DNA of 27,611 nt. It comes from Ignavibacteriota bacterium. GTDB lineage: Bacteria > Bacteroidota > Ignavibacteria > Tepidaquicellales > Tepidaquicellaceae. The position numbers and the translations under genes are program-made. Position 1 is the stretch's first letter. Each line of letters starts with the position of its first letter. Where the stretch lies: assembly GCA_003158365.1 (NCBI GenBank), contig PMIW01000049.1:1-27611 (forward strand), written 5' to 3'. Positions 16,048 through 23,958 of this stretch are shown here, one piece after another. Below the pieces are notes generated by a model, which saw only the letters and a program-made list of their open reading frames with translations, had not been told where the DNA came from and ran no database searches.

Positions 16048-17572
16048 TTTTTGCAAGCGGTATTATAAGCCAGTTGTTGCCATCGGCTGCAATGAGGGCT
16101 TCTGCATCCTGAGGTCCCTGTGTTCCTGAAGAATAATTAGGAAAATTAACGGGAGGGTTTTTCTCCCATGCCCTGATAATCGGCATTAATATATCCCAGG
16201 CAGATTCAACCTGGTCTGCTCGCATAAACAATGTCGAATCTCCTTGCATGATATCTAAAAGCAGAGTCTCATAAGCTTCAGGAGTTCCGGAAGTATACGA
16301 TTCGTTGTACCTGAACAACATATCTACCGGATAAAGCAGCATCTCAAGCCCCGGTTGTTTTGCCTGGAACTGAAGACGTATTCCCATATTCGGCTGAATA
16401 TTCAACACCAGCCTGTTAGGCTGCCAGTTTTCAGCGGCTTCAGCCGGAAAAGACTGATGCGGCACGGGTTTGAACTGAATTGTTATTACGGAAATAGTTT
16501 CATCGAGACGCTTGCCTGTACGCAAATAAAAAGGCACTCCCTGCCAGCGCCAGTTATCTATATAAAGTTTGACGGCGGCAAAAGTTTCTTTATTTGAATT
16601 TATTTTTACGTCCGGCTCGTGACGGTAGTCAATAACTTTTTTACCCTGTATCCATCCTTCTCCGTATTGTCCGCGTACAGCAAATTTACGAATCTCTTCA
16701 GTCTTGAACTGTCTGAGTGCATTCAGCACATCTACTTTTCGGTTCCGCACTTCATCTGCATTAAAAGAAACTGGAGGCTCCATTGCTATAAGGCACAGCA
16801 ATTGTAGAATATGATTTTGTATCATATCACGAAGCGCACCGGCAGTTTCGTAATAATTCCCTCTGTTTTCAACTCCAAGTTGTTCTGATACCGTAATCTG
16901 CACCTGCTCAATATAATTCCGGTTCCAGATTGGCTCGAACATTGCATTTGCAAAACGGAAAGCTAAAATATTCTGAACAGTTTCCTTTCCAAGGTAATGA
17001 TCAATCCTGTATATCTGACACTCATCAAAAAAATTGTGAAGCTGTTTATTTAGACTCTGTGCACTTTCCAGGTCATGGCCAAAAGGTTTTTCGATAACAA
17101 TTCTGCTGATTTTATTATCTCTTGCAATCTGACTATTTCCTATATTTGTAGTAATCACATTAAAATATTGCGGAGGTACTGCCATATAGAATATGCGGTT
17201 AACGGGAGATTTCCAGAGACTCTTCAATTCCTGAATTTTTTTTTCAATGTATTGGTATACATTTATATCGTCAAATTCTCCCTTATAATAATTTAAAAAA
17301 CGGGAGAATCCATCCCATTCATTTTTATTTGTTTCACCTCTGCGTGAGAATTTGTTCACTCCATCAAGCAAATGCTCGCGAAATTTGGTATCATCCAAAT
17401 CATTATGCCCTATACCCAGTACATAAAAATTTTCAGGTAACCAGTTATCGAGATACAGATTGTATAATGCAGGGGTCAGTTTACGCCAGGTAAGGTCACC
17501 GGTTGCACCAAAAATAATAATTATTGTCGGTCCTGCTTTTATTTGTTCCATGATTAAATTTTTTGATTCCAT
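16037..17572 (-). CDS. zwf: Glucose-6-phosphate 1-dehydrogenase
   Basis: The 511-residue cytoplasmic enzyme oxidises glucose 6-phosphate to 6-phosphogluconolactone. The nucleotide-binding loop is IFGATGDLTWRKL (20-32), and RIDHYLGKETVQN is the family signature with the substrate-binding lysine and catalytic His region. EKPFGHD and YLRTGKRLDE are also conserved. At the end of the second Rossmann strand the sequence is LGIGHND, where NADP-linked relatives usually have Arg in place of His56. The ATG at 17572 overlaps gnd by 19 bases; the ATG at 17551, two bases after the gnd stop, is an equally good start and would give 504 residues. It lies between gnd and pgl in the operon. Confidence 0.95.
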   Translation of the reverse strand: MESKNLIMEQIKAGPTIIIIFGATGDLTWRKLTPALYNLYLDNWLPENFYVLGIGHNDLDDTKFREHLLDGVNKFSRRGETNKNEWDGFSRFLNYYKGEFDDINVYQYIEKKIQELKSLWKSPVNRIFYMAVPPQYFNVITTNIGNSQIARDNKISRIVIEKPFGHDLESAQSLNKQLHNFFDECQIYRIDHYLGKETVQNILAFRFANAMFEPIWNRNYIEQVQITVSEQLGVENRGNYYETAGALRDMIQNHILQLLCLIAMEPPVSFNADEVRNRKVDVLNALRQFKTEEIRKFAVRGQYGEGWIQGKKVIDYRHEPDVKINSNKETFAAVKLYIDNWRWQGVPFYLRTGKRLDETISVITIQFKPVPHQSFPAEAAENWQPNRLVLNIQPNMGIRLQFQAKQPGLEMLLYPVDMLFRYNESYTSGTPEAYETLLLDIMQGDSTLFMRADQVESAWDILMPIIRAWEKNPPVNFPNYSSGTQGPQDAEALIAADGNNWLIIPLAKNDK

Positions 17573-18972
17573 TGAGAGTGAAAATTACCTTTCCTGTCAA
17601 TTCGCTGATACGTGTGAGCACCGAAAAAATCCCGCTGAGCCTGCAAAAGACTTGAGGGGAGCCATCCCTTACGGTATCCGTCATAATAAGAAAGTGATGC
17701 CATAAAACCGGGTACAGGTATACCATTATCAACTGCAATTTTGATTACTTTTCTTACTTCTTCCTGCGATGAATTTAATTTTTCTGAAATTTCTCCGCTT
17801 TCCATTAAATTTTGCAATTCGGGATTTTGCTGAAAAACCAACCTGATATTTTCCAATAGTGATGCCCTTATAATGCATCCTCCCCTCCAGATTTTTACAA
17901 CTTCTTCCGGATTCAAATCATATTTATACTCAATTGAAGCCAGACGCATTAAAGAAATACCCTGCGAGAACGTTGTAATCATTGAAAAATAAAGTGCCTG
18001 CTCAATTATTTTTGCAAACTCATTTTTATTGTTAAACAAATTAGTCACAGGACCTTTTAGTTTTTGTGAAGCTGATACTCGTTCATTTTTAAAAGCTGAT
18101 AAATCACGGGCAGATACTGCCGCATCAATTGCAGGAACCGGTACCTGCAAGTCCATCGCATTTTGTGACATCCACTTGCCTGTCCCTTTCTGATGGGCAC
18201 TGTCAAGTATCATATCAATAAGAAAGTTTTGAGTCAAATCATCTTTTTGAGTAAAAATCAATGATGTAATTTCGATAAGATAAGACTGCAGAGGTCCATT
18301 ATTCCAGTTTGAGAATATTACATGCAATTCTTCGTTGCTTATCCCTGTAATTTCTTTTAAAAGCTGATAGCATTCCGCAATCAGTTGCATTAAACCATAT
18401 TCGATTCCGTTATGCACCATTTTAACATAATGTCCCGACGAACCCCTTCCAATGTATGTAACACAAGGTTCATTTTTGATTTTTGCCGAAACAGCTTCCA
18501 GCATTGGAGCAACACGTTCGTATGCTTCTTTTGATCCGCCTGGCATAATGCTGGGACCATATCTTGCGCCTGATTCCCCACCTGATACTCCGACACCCAT
18601 GAAATGTATATTATCTTTTGCCAGATACTCAATCCTTCTGTCAGTATCGGTAAAATGAGAATTCCCGCAATCCATTATAATATCCGAAGGTGAAATTAAC
18701 GGTTTTAATTCTTCTATAACTAAATCCACTATGTGACCTGCCGGAACCAATAACATAATTGCTCGGGGTTTTTTCAGCACATCCAAAAATTCTTTAATAT
18801 TTTGCGCCCCGTAAATTTGATAGTCCCCTTTTGATTTTTTCAGATTCTCAACTTTCGATATATCACTGTCAAATCCTGCAACCGAATAACCGTGGTCACA
18901 CATATTGTATAAAAGGTTTAATCCCATTGTACCTAATCCTATCATTCCGTAATCATAAAGTTGTTGTTCCAT
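17554..18972 (-). CDS. gnd: 6-phosphogluconate dehydrogenase, decarboxylating
   Basis: The 472-residue cytoplasmic enzyme converts 6-phosphogluconate to ribulose 5-phosphate and CO2 with reduction of NAD(P). The N-terminal fold shows GLGTMGLNLLYNM (12-24). Substrate and catalytic motifs are VGVSGGESGARYGPSIMPGG and KMVHNGIEYGLMQ, with the catalytic Lys and Glu. DSAHQKGTGKW is conserved further on. Length matches the long homodimeric type. After the second strand it reads VAGFDSD (Asp35, Ser36), where NADP-specific enzymes typically have Asn-Arg. This favours NAD and is discussed as a finding. It starts 50 bases after rpiB and overlaps or abuts zwf. Confidence 0.95.
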   Translation of the reverse strand: MEQQLYDYGMIGLGTMGLNLLYNMCDHGYSVAGFDSDISKVENLKKSKGDYQIYGAQNIKEFLDVLKKPRAIMLLVPAGHIVDLVIEELKPLISPSDIIMDCGNSHFTDTDRRIEYLAKDNIHFMGVGVSGGESGARYGPSIMPGGSKEAYERVAPMLEAVSAKIKNEPCVTYIGRGSSGHYVKMVHNGIEYGLMQLIAECYQLLKEITGISNEELHVIFSNWNNGPLQSYLIEITSLIFTQKDDLTQNFLIDMILDSAHQKGTGKWMSQNAMDLQVPVPAIDAAVSARDLSAFKNERVSASQKLKGPVTNLFNNKNEFAKIIEQALYFSMITTFSQGISLMRLASIEYKYDLNPEEVVKIWRGGCIIRASLLENIRLVFQQNPELQNLMESGEISEKLNSSQEEVRKVIKIAVDNGIPVPGFMASLSYYDGYRKGWLPSSLLQAQRDFFGAHTYQRIDRKGNFHSQWNQKI

Positions 18973-19022
18973 TATTTATTTTTTCATTCTATTGATTTTA
19001 AAAAGTTTTATTATTGTTCGTG

Positions 19023-19475
19023 CTATTTCATATTTTTATTTTCAATCGCAATTATTTTTTCAAGCCTTTTCTTATAGCGGGGTTTATCAATAAACCTTGC
19101 ATTTATAAAAGCATCAACAATCTCATATGCAGGTTCAATACCTATGACACGCTGTCCGATACAAAGTACATTCACATCATCATGCTCGACACACTGATGT
19201 GCCGAATAAGTATCGTGGCACACGCCTGCCCGTATTCCTCTGAATTTATTAGCTGCTACGCACACTCCGACGCCGCTTCCGCAAATAATTACGGCTTTTT
19301 CTCCTTCCTTTTTTAATAGAGAATTGGCTACTTTTTCTGCATAGTCGGGATAATCGGATGGTTCGTCGTTATAAGCGCCTAAATCCATTACTTCATAACC
19401 CTGTTCCTGAAGTTTTTTTAATAGCAAGGTTTTATAATAAAAGCCTGCATGGTCTGAAGCAATAATTATTTTCAT
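19023..19475 (-). CDS. rpiB: Ribose 5-phosphate isomerase B
   Basis: The 150-residue cytoplasmic enzyme interconverts ribose 5-phosphate and ribulose 5-phosphate. IIIASDHAGFYYKTLLLKKL opens the protein. AVIICGSGVGVCVAANKFRGIRAG contains the active-site Cys and phosphate loop, and HDTYSAHQCVEHDDVNVLCIGQRVIG the conserved His and second signature. Length is typical of RpiB/LacAB. Its ATG overlaps the tkt stop in an ATGA, a standard sign of translational coupling. A short allose-6-phosphate isomerase role is an alternative for this family, but the operon context supports ribose. Confidence 0.94.
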   Translation of the reverse strand: MKIIIASDHAGFYYKTLLLKKLQEQGYEVMDLGAYNDEPSDYPDYAEKVANSLLKKEGEKAVIICGSGVGVCVAANKFRGIRAGVCHDTYSAHQCVEHDDVNVLCIGQRVIGIEPAYEIVDAFINARFIDKPRYKKRLEKIIAIENKNMK

Positions 19476-21475
19476 TTTCTTACCATTTTTATTGATATAC
19501 TAACAATATCTTTGACCGTAATACCATAGTGCTGATATATCTCCTGATAAGGAGCACTTGTTCCAAATTTTGGAATACCAATTACCTTGCCACTATCACC
19601 AACCCATTCGCACCATCCCTGAGGGAAAGCAGCTTCTATGGCAATCCTGTTTTTCACTTCCGGAGGTAAAACTTTATTCCGGTATTCCTGTTCCTGCATT
19701 CTGAATAATTCCCAGCTTGGCATACTTACAACGCGGGCATCTATTTTTTCTTTTTGCAATTCCTGCCCGGCTTCGAGTGCAATCTGCACTTCCGAACCTG
19801 TTGCAATTAAAATTACATCAGGTATCTTACTTTGCTCCGGAGATAGTATATATGCACCTTTCATCAATCCTTCAGACGATGCATATTTATTTCTATCAAT
19901 AATTGGAAGTTTTTGCCTTGATAAAACCAGCATAGTCGGACCTTTTGTATTCTGCATTGCGGCGCGCCAGGCATATGCAGTTTCATTTGCATCGGAAGGA
20001 CGTATTACTAACATATTCGGTATTGCTCTTAAAGAAGCAAGATGCTCAATAGGCTGATGGGTAGTTCCGTCTTCTCCCAGACCTATGGAATCGTGAGTCA
20101 TGACATAAATAACAGGTAACTTCATAATACAGGCAAGCCGTATTGCCGGTCTCGCATAATCAGTAAAAATAAAAAACGTCGAAGCATAAGGACGAATCCC
20201 ACCGTGTGCGCTCATTCCTGAACTGGCGGCACACATCAGATGCTCTCTTATTCCCCATCCCATATTACGGTTTTCATATTTGCCTTTTTCAAAATAGCCG
20301 GATGATTTAATCAGAGTTTTGGTTGAAGGCTCTAAATCCGCACTCCCTCCCATCAGCCAAGGAATATTTTTTGCTACAGCATTTATTACATCGCTTGAAA
20401 TTTCCCTTGTTGCTTTTTGACCTCCTGCCTGATTATAAACGAGAATTTCTTTATCCCAGCCTTCAGGCAGAACCTGCTTAATGGAATCATTTAATTGTTT
20501 CGCAAGTTCAGGATTACTTTTTTTATATTCTTCAAATTCTTTATTCCATTTTTCTTCAAGAGCTCTTCCTTTTTCAATTGTTACCTTCATATGTTCTTTC
20601 ACATCGTCAGGCACCCAAAAAAATTTATCTTCAGGCCTCCCGTAGAATTTTTTTACAAGTTTTATTTCCTCCGCTCCCAATGGAGAGCCGTGGGCTTCAG
20701 GTTTATCCTGTTTATTCGGAGAGCCGTATCCGATATGTGTTCTAAGTATAATTAAAGAAGGTTTAGTAGTTTCATTTTTTGCATTTTCAAAAGCATCTGA
20801 TATAGCTTTTATATCATTCCCTTTATCGCCTAAATTCTGTACATGCCAGTGATAAGATTCAAAACGTTTTGCAACATCGTCCGAATAAGTAAGTGATGTG
20901 TTTCCTTCGATTGTTATGTGATTATCGTCATATAAAACTATAAGTTTTCCCAGACCAAAATGTCCTGCAATAGATGCGGCTTCGTGTGAAGCACCTTCCA
21001 TAAAATCACCATCACTGCAAAATACATATGTATTGTGGTCAATTATTTTTTGCTCTTTAGTATTATATACGGCTGCCAGATGCGCCTCGGCGATTGCCAT
21101 ACCGACTGCGTTCATCAATCCCTGCCCCAATGGACCGGTTGTAATTTCGACGCCCGGTGTAAGTCCGTATTCAGGGTGACCGGGAGTATTGCTTCCCCAT
21201 TGCCTGAAGTTTTTTATATCATCAAGAGTTATTTTATATCCCGTCAAATGCAGAATTGCGTATTGCAGCATCGAGGCATGTCCGTTTGAAAGTATGAAAC
21301 GGTCGCGGTTAAACCATTTTGGATTGGCAGGATTATAACGCAAATGCTCCATCCACAATACATATGCGGCAGGAGCTAATGCCATTGGCGTGCCGGGATG
21401 TCCTGAATTTGCTTTTTCCACTGCATCGATTGCAAGACAGCGGATTGTATTTATACACTTTTCATCAATATTCAT
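19472..21475 (-). CDS. tkt: Transketolase
   Basis: The 667-residue thiamine-diphosphate enzyme moves two-carbon units between ketoses and aldoses in the non-oxidative pentose-phosphate branch. EKANSGHPGTPMALAPAAYVLW near the start holds an active-site His. GPLGQGLMNAVGMA and CSDGDFMEGASHEAASIAGH make the cofactor and Mg binding motif, and DDNHITIEG follows. The pyrimidine-binding domain has GIREHLMCAASSGMSAHGG and the transketolase signature in THDSIGLGEDGTTHQPIEHLA; the C-terminal domain is complete. Length is normal (about 660). It is the first gene of the operon and is followed by rpiB with an ATGA overlap. No transaldolase or ribulose-phosphate epimerase gene is in the window. Confidence 0.96.
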   Translation of the reverse strand: MNIDEKCINTIRCLAIDAVEKANSGHPGTPMALAPAAYVLWMEHLRYNPANPKWFNRDRFILSNGHASMLQYAILHLTGYKITLDDIKNFRQWGSNTPGHPEYGLTPGVEITTGPLGQGLMNAVGMAIAEAHLAAVYNTKEQKIIDHNTYVFCSDGDFMEGASHEAASIAGHFGLGKLIVLYDDNHITIEGNTSLTYSDDVAKRFESYHWHVQNLGDKGNDIKAISDAFENAKNETTKPSLIILRTHIGYGSPNKQDKPEAHGSPLGAEEIKLVKKFYGRPEDKFFWVPDDVKEHMKVTIEKGRALEEKWNKEFEEYKKSNPELAKQLNDSIKQVLPEGWDKEILVYNQAGGQKATREISSDVINAVAKNIPWLMGGSADLEPSTKTLIKSSGYFEKGKYENRNMGWGIREHLMCAASSGMSAHGGIRPYASTFFIFTDYARPAIRLACIMKLPVIYVMTHDSIGLGEDGTTHQPIEHLASLRAIPNMLVIRPSDANETAYAWRAAMQNTKGPTMLVLSRQKLPIIDRNKYASSEGLMKGAYILSPEQSKIPDVILIATGSEVQIALEAGQELQKEKIDARVVSMPSWELFRMQEQEYRNKVLPPEVKNRIAIEAAFPQGWCEWVGDSGKVIGIPKFGTSAPYQEIYQHYGITVKDIVSISIKMVRK

Positions 21476-21550
21476 TTATTCTTTATTTTAATTTGATTAA
21501 TTACTTTTTGCTATAAATATTTTCTTTTTTATTTCTTGCAGAGCTTTTGC

Positions 21551-21590
21551 CGTGACAGCTGATAACGCCAACAAGCAGCATTTAGTCACG
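21551..21590. other. Nested hairpin of unknown role
   Basis: The outer stem is CGTGAC (21551-21556) with GTCACG (21585-21590). The inner stem is GCTG (21558-21561) with CAGC (21576-21579). No T run follows on either strand. It lies about 75 bases upstream of tkt and could be a leader element or the relic of an inserted repeat. Confidence 0.4.
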
Positions 21591-21683
21591 TTTAAGTATA
21601 TAACATTAATAACCTTATTAATATTCAACAATACTATATTTTCCTATGATTCAGATAACAGGAATAGAGCGGAGAAATCGTAT

Positions 21684-21724
21684 AAAAAATAAAAAACCCG
21701 ATAAATACCGGATTTATCGGGTTT
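21684..21724 (-). terminator. Strong rho-independent terminator after the tRNA-like element
   Basis: AAACCCGATAAAT (21694-21706) and ATTTATCGGGTTT (21712-21724) form a perfect 13-bp stem with a 5-base loop. The minus strand continues TTTTTTATTTTTTA. It begins four bases past the 3' end of the tRNA-like segment, so it would end a minus-strand RNA from the right and insulate tkt. Confidence 0.9.
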
Positions 21725-21728
21725 CACT

Positions 21729-21772
21729 TGGAGCTAAGGAGGATCGAACTGGTGATCCCTTGAATGCCATTC
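21729..21772 (-). pseudogene. tRNA-Ala(GGC)-like 3' fragment
   Basis: On the minus strand this segment contains an anticodon loop ATGGCAT with anticodon GGC, its 3' stem TCAAG, a T loop TTCGATC, and an acceptor 3' strand TAGCTCC with discriminator A. That is the 3' half of an alanine tRNA. The T stem has two C-C mismatches (ACCAG against CTCCT) and the 5' anticodon strand does not pair well, so a working tRNA is unlikely. Further upstream GGAGTT at 21840-21845 could pair with the acceptor strand, but a normal D arm is missing. It may be a decayed tRNA, an attachment-site scar, or a tRNA-like small RNA. Confidence 0.55.
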
Positions 21773-21786
21773 GCAACCGGGAAATG

Positions 21787-21812
21787 GAAAACAGCATTAT
21801 AAAGCTGTTTTC
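21787..21812. other. 9-bp hairpin upstream of the tRNA-like fragment
   Basis: GAAAACAGC (21787-21795) and GCTGTTTTC (21804-21812) are perfect inverse complements with an 8-base loop. It replaces the place where a tRNA D arm and 5' half would be expected. Confidence 0.5.
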
Positions 21813-21929
21813 TTATGCCTGGGAGTCTCCGCTCTTTGGAACTCCGACACTACTCGATACATTCTTTAAAAATTATTCAAATTCTTATTTTCCGGGAAGT
21901 TACAAATAAATGCGAAAAATTTATTGTGG

Positions 21930-21955
21930 CGTTCTCAACAATGATGTTAGGAACG
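21930..21955. other. Imperfect hairpin
   Basis: CGTTC and GAACG close a 26-base inverted repeat with an inner CAACA/TGTTA-type stem, one mismatch and one wobble pair. No T run follows. It lies about 86 bases past the ABC permease stop and may mark the transcript end. Confidence 0.4.
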
Positions 21956-21967
21956 AGAGGAAATTAT

Positions 21968-21993
21968 TTTACCTGAATTTACATCAGATTACC
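21968..21993. repeat. Dispersed repeat, copy 1
   Basis: The 26 bases here match 25071-25096 at 23 positions, in the same orientation (TTTAC, TGAATTTAC, TCAGATT, CC core). Both copies are intergenic. Confidence 0.55.
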
Positions 21994-22040
21994 AGAAAAC
22001 GATACAGGATTTTTTAAAAAGCAATTTTATTAACTTAAAA

Positions 22041-22868
22041 TTAGTGTTTGTGTCTGAAAACTTTTACTCTTGAGAAGTCAGCATAATTGAATCTTTTGAC
22101 GCACAGGTTAAAAAATATGAAACACATAGTAAAGATTGCAAGAACACTATAAAACGGAGTTATGGTAAACCCGAAAATATTAAAAGCAATGCCGGCTTTG
22201 ACAAGAGCTTCAGATGACATATTTCCCATATCCAGAGATATAAAACGAAAAGCCGCAGTTGTATATGTTAAGGGGTTCAAATAAACCAGAGGTTGAATTA
22301 AGTTTGGTAAAGCCATCGTTGGAATATATGCACCTGACAAAAAAGTAAGCGGGAAAGAAATAATTGCAATGAGCAGCTGAAAATTTCCAGACTCTTTTGA
22401 TATGGTTGCTAAATATAAACCAAGGGAACTAAAAGTTAATCCTACCAGAAGCATAAGTCCAATCATTTCCAGTCCATTTAAAAAATTAATGCTGAGACCC
22501 ATAAAAAATCCAATAATGACTATTATTATCCCCTGAAGAAAGGATATTATAGTAGCAGATAGAACATGACCGATAGCAATTTGCCACCTGAAGATTGGTG
22601 CTACCAGAATTTCTTTCATAAACCCTGTGGAAATATCTTCAAGAATATTCATTGAATTTGTCAAAGATGATTGAAAAACCGTCATTATAATAATGCCGGA
22701 AATCAGATAATTCATCGGATGTTCTACACCGACAGCGGTAGATTTGATTACAAACGAGAAAATAAAAAGAAATAGTCCTGACATAAAAATGTTGAGAAAC
22801 AATTTCATTTTATCTCTTTTAAGCTTAATCAAATTTCTTATCACTAATGCTTTAATAGGCCGTATCAT
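22041..22868 (-). CDS. ABC-2 type transporter permease
   Basis: The 275-residue inner-membrane protein has six hydrophobic segments, the ABC-2 permease layout. It starts with a cytoplasmic amphipathic stretch (IKALVIRNLIKLKRDKMKLFLNIFM). The middle MNILEDISTGFMKEILVAPIFRWQIAIGHV is typical of the family, as is FPLTFLSGAYIPTMALPNLIQPLVYLNPLTYTT, the segment before the last helix. It pairs with the ATPase next door (4-base overlap, ATGA type) as a probable exporter of the DrrA/DrrB or NodI/NodJ kind. The substrate could be a drug, lipid or polysaccharide; sequence does not say. Confidence 0.88.
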   Translation of the reverse strand: MIRPIKALVIRNLIKLKRDKMKLFLNIFMSGLFLFIFSFVIKSTAVGVEHPMNYLISGIIIMTVFQSSLTNSMNILEDISTGFMKEILVAPIFRWQIAIGHVLSATIISFLQGIIIVIIGFFMGLSINFLNGLEMIGLMLLVGLTFSSLGLYLATISKESGNFQLLIAIISFPLTFLSGAYIPTMALPNLIQPLVYLNPLTYTTAAFRFISLDMGNMSSEALVKAGIAFNIFGFTITPFYSVLAIFTMCFIFFNLCVKRFNYADFSRVKVFRHKH

Positions 22869-23782
22869 TCTCTAATCTCCTTCCCGGTAATAGCTATAAA
22901 TACATCGTTAAGAGTTCCTTTGTTTATTTCAATGTCTTTTATACTTTCTTTAAATCTTGTTGTGATTTCCAGTACATCATTTATCCCTGTTGCATAAACA
23001 ACAACCTGTTCTTTATCGAGTTTGTATTTAATTGCATGTTCCTGAAGATATTGAAATAATTTATCCCGGTTTGATATAATAATCTTTAAAGTTGACATAG
23101 TAAATTTATTTTTCAGGTTGTATGGCGTATCGTGAGCCACAATTTTACCATGGTCTATAATTGCCACTTTATTACAAATCTCTGCTTCATCCATATAATG
23201 GGTAGTAAGAAAGATAGTAATATTTTTTTGCTTTTGAAGTTTCTGAATATAATCCCAAACATTTGCTCTTGTTTGCGGATCCAGACCTGTTGTAGGTTCA
23301 TCTAAAAAGAGAATATCGGGATTATGTACAAGGCCTCTGGCAATTTCAACTCTCCTTTTCATACCGCCTGAAAGACTGTCCACAATTGCTTTTTTCTTAT
23401 CCATAATATCCACAAGTTCGAGCACGAAATTTATTCGTTCCTTAACTATTTCTTTTGGCACTTTATAAAAATCACAATGTAATTTTAAATTTTCTTCCAC
23501 TGTCAATTTACCGTCGAGTGTAGATTCCTGAAATACGATTCCGATATCATTTCTTACTTTGTCTTTTTGATTAGTAACATTATTTCCGTTGATTTTTAAT
23601 TCTCCATATGTTTTCTCCTGAATTGTGCATAATGTATTTATCGTAGTGCTTTTTCCTGCACCATTTGGACCGAGAAACGCAAAGATAGAACCACGCTCGA
23701 CATCGAAAGAAATATTATCTACTGCTTTGAATTTACCGAATTCTTTTGTAAAGTTTTTGACTTCAATGCTATATATATTAAT
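22865..23782 (-). CDS. ABC transporter ATP-binding protein lacking a canonical start codon
   Basis: The frame contains a complete ATPase: Walker A GPNGAGKST, Q-loop VFQEST, signature LSGGMKRR, Walker B ILFLDEPTTGLDP, and H-loop TTHYMDE. However, between the upstream stop and the Walker A motif there is no ATG, GTG or TTG in frame; the first such codon is a TTG at 23506, after the Walker A. I place the start at the ATT at 23782 (reading INIYSIEVKNFTKEFGKF) because AAAGGA lies nine bases before it. An ATG at 23799 is out of frame and stops after MKG; a one-base indel would join it to the gene. So this may be a rare ATT start, a sequencing error, or a broken gene. It would power the permease at 22041. 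Confidence 0.75.
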   Translation of the reverse strand: MNIYSIEVKNFTKEFGKFKAVDNISFDVERGSIFAFLGPNGAGKSTTINTLCTIQEKTYGELKINGNNVTNQKDKVRNDIGIVFQESTLDGKLTVEENLKLHCDFYKVPKEIVKERINFVLELVDIMDKKKAIVDSLSGGMKRRVEIARGLVHNPDILFLDEPTTGLDPQTRANVWDYIQKLQKQKNITIFLTTHYMDEAEICNKVAIIDHGKIVAHDTPYNLKNKFTMSTLKIIISNRDKLFQYLQEHAIKYKLDKEQVVVYATGINDVLEITTRFKESIKDIEINKGTLNDVFIAITGKEIRE

Positions 23783-23958
23783 TAGATTTATCCTTTCATT
23801 TAAAAATTTAATTAAAAATTCCTTTTCTTTTTATCAGGTTATACTAATGATATGGAATGCTTAAAAACAGAGCCTTCATCATATGATTATAATTTTCTAA
23901 ATAATAAAGGATTATGGAGTAAGGGAAAAAATGTTTTTTATATAAGAGTTAAGTATTA

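Larger units (their letters stand above)
21476..22040. other. 565-base non-coding region with several RNA-like structures
   Basis: It lies between the ABC permease gene and tkt, both on the minus strand. It holds a nested hairpin (21551-21590), a strong minus-strand terminator (21684-21724), a tRNA-Ala-like 3' fragment (21729-21772) preceded by a 9-bp hairpin (21787-21812), a 26-base imperfect hairpin (21930-21955), and one copy of a dispersed repeat (21968-21993). The plus-strand frame at 21646-21909 reads through the tRNA-like DNA and I do not regard it as a gene. Confidence 0.7.

Noticed and set aside
21558..21579. Integron attC-like site (GCTGATAACGCCAACAAG)
   Set aside because: Only a loose resemblance to attC core sites; no paired core of the right spacing, no cassette and no integrase.
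21729..21845. Functional tRNA or tmRNA
   Set aside because: T-stem mismatches, no D arm and a poor 5' anticodon strand rule out a normal tRNA; the segment is too short and lacks a tag frame for tmRNA.
21646..21909. Plus-strand 87-residue open frame through the tRNA-like region
   Set aside because: Its central part (GAKEDRTGDP) is the usual artefact of translating the antisense of a tRNA-Ala T arm, and it covers the terminator and hairpins.
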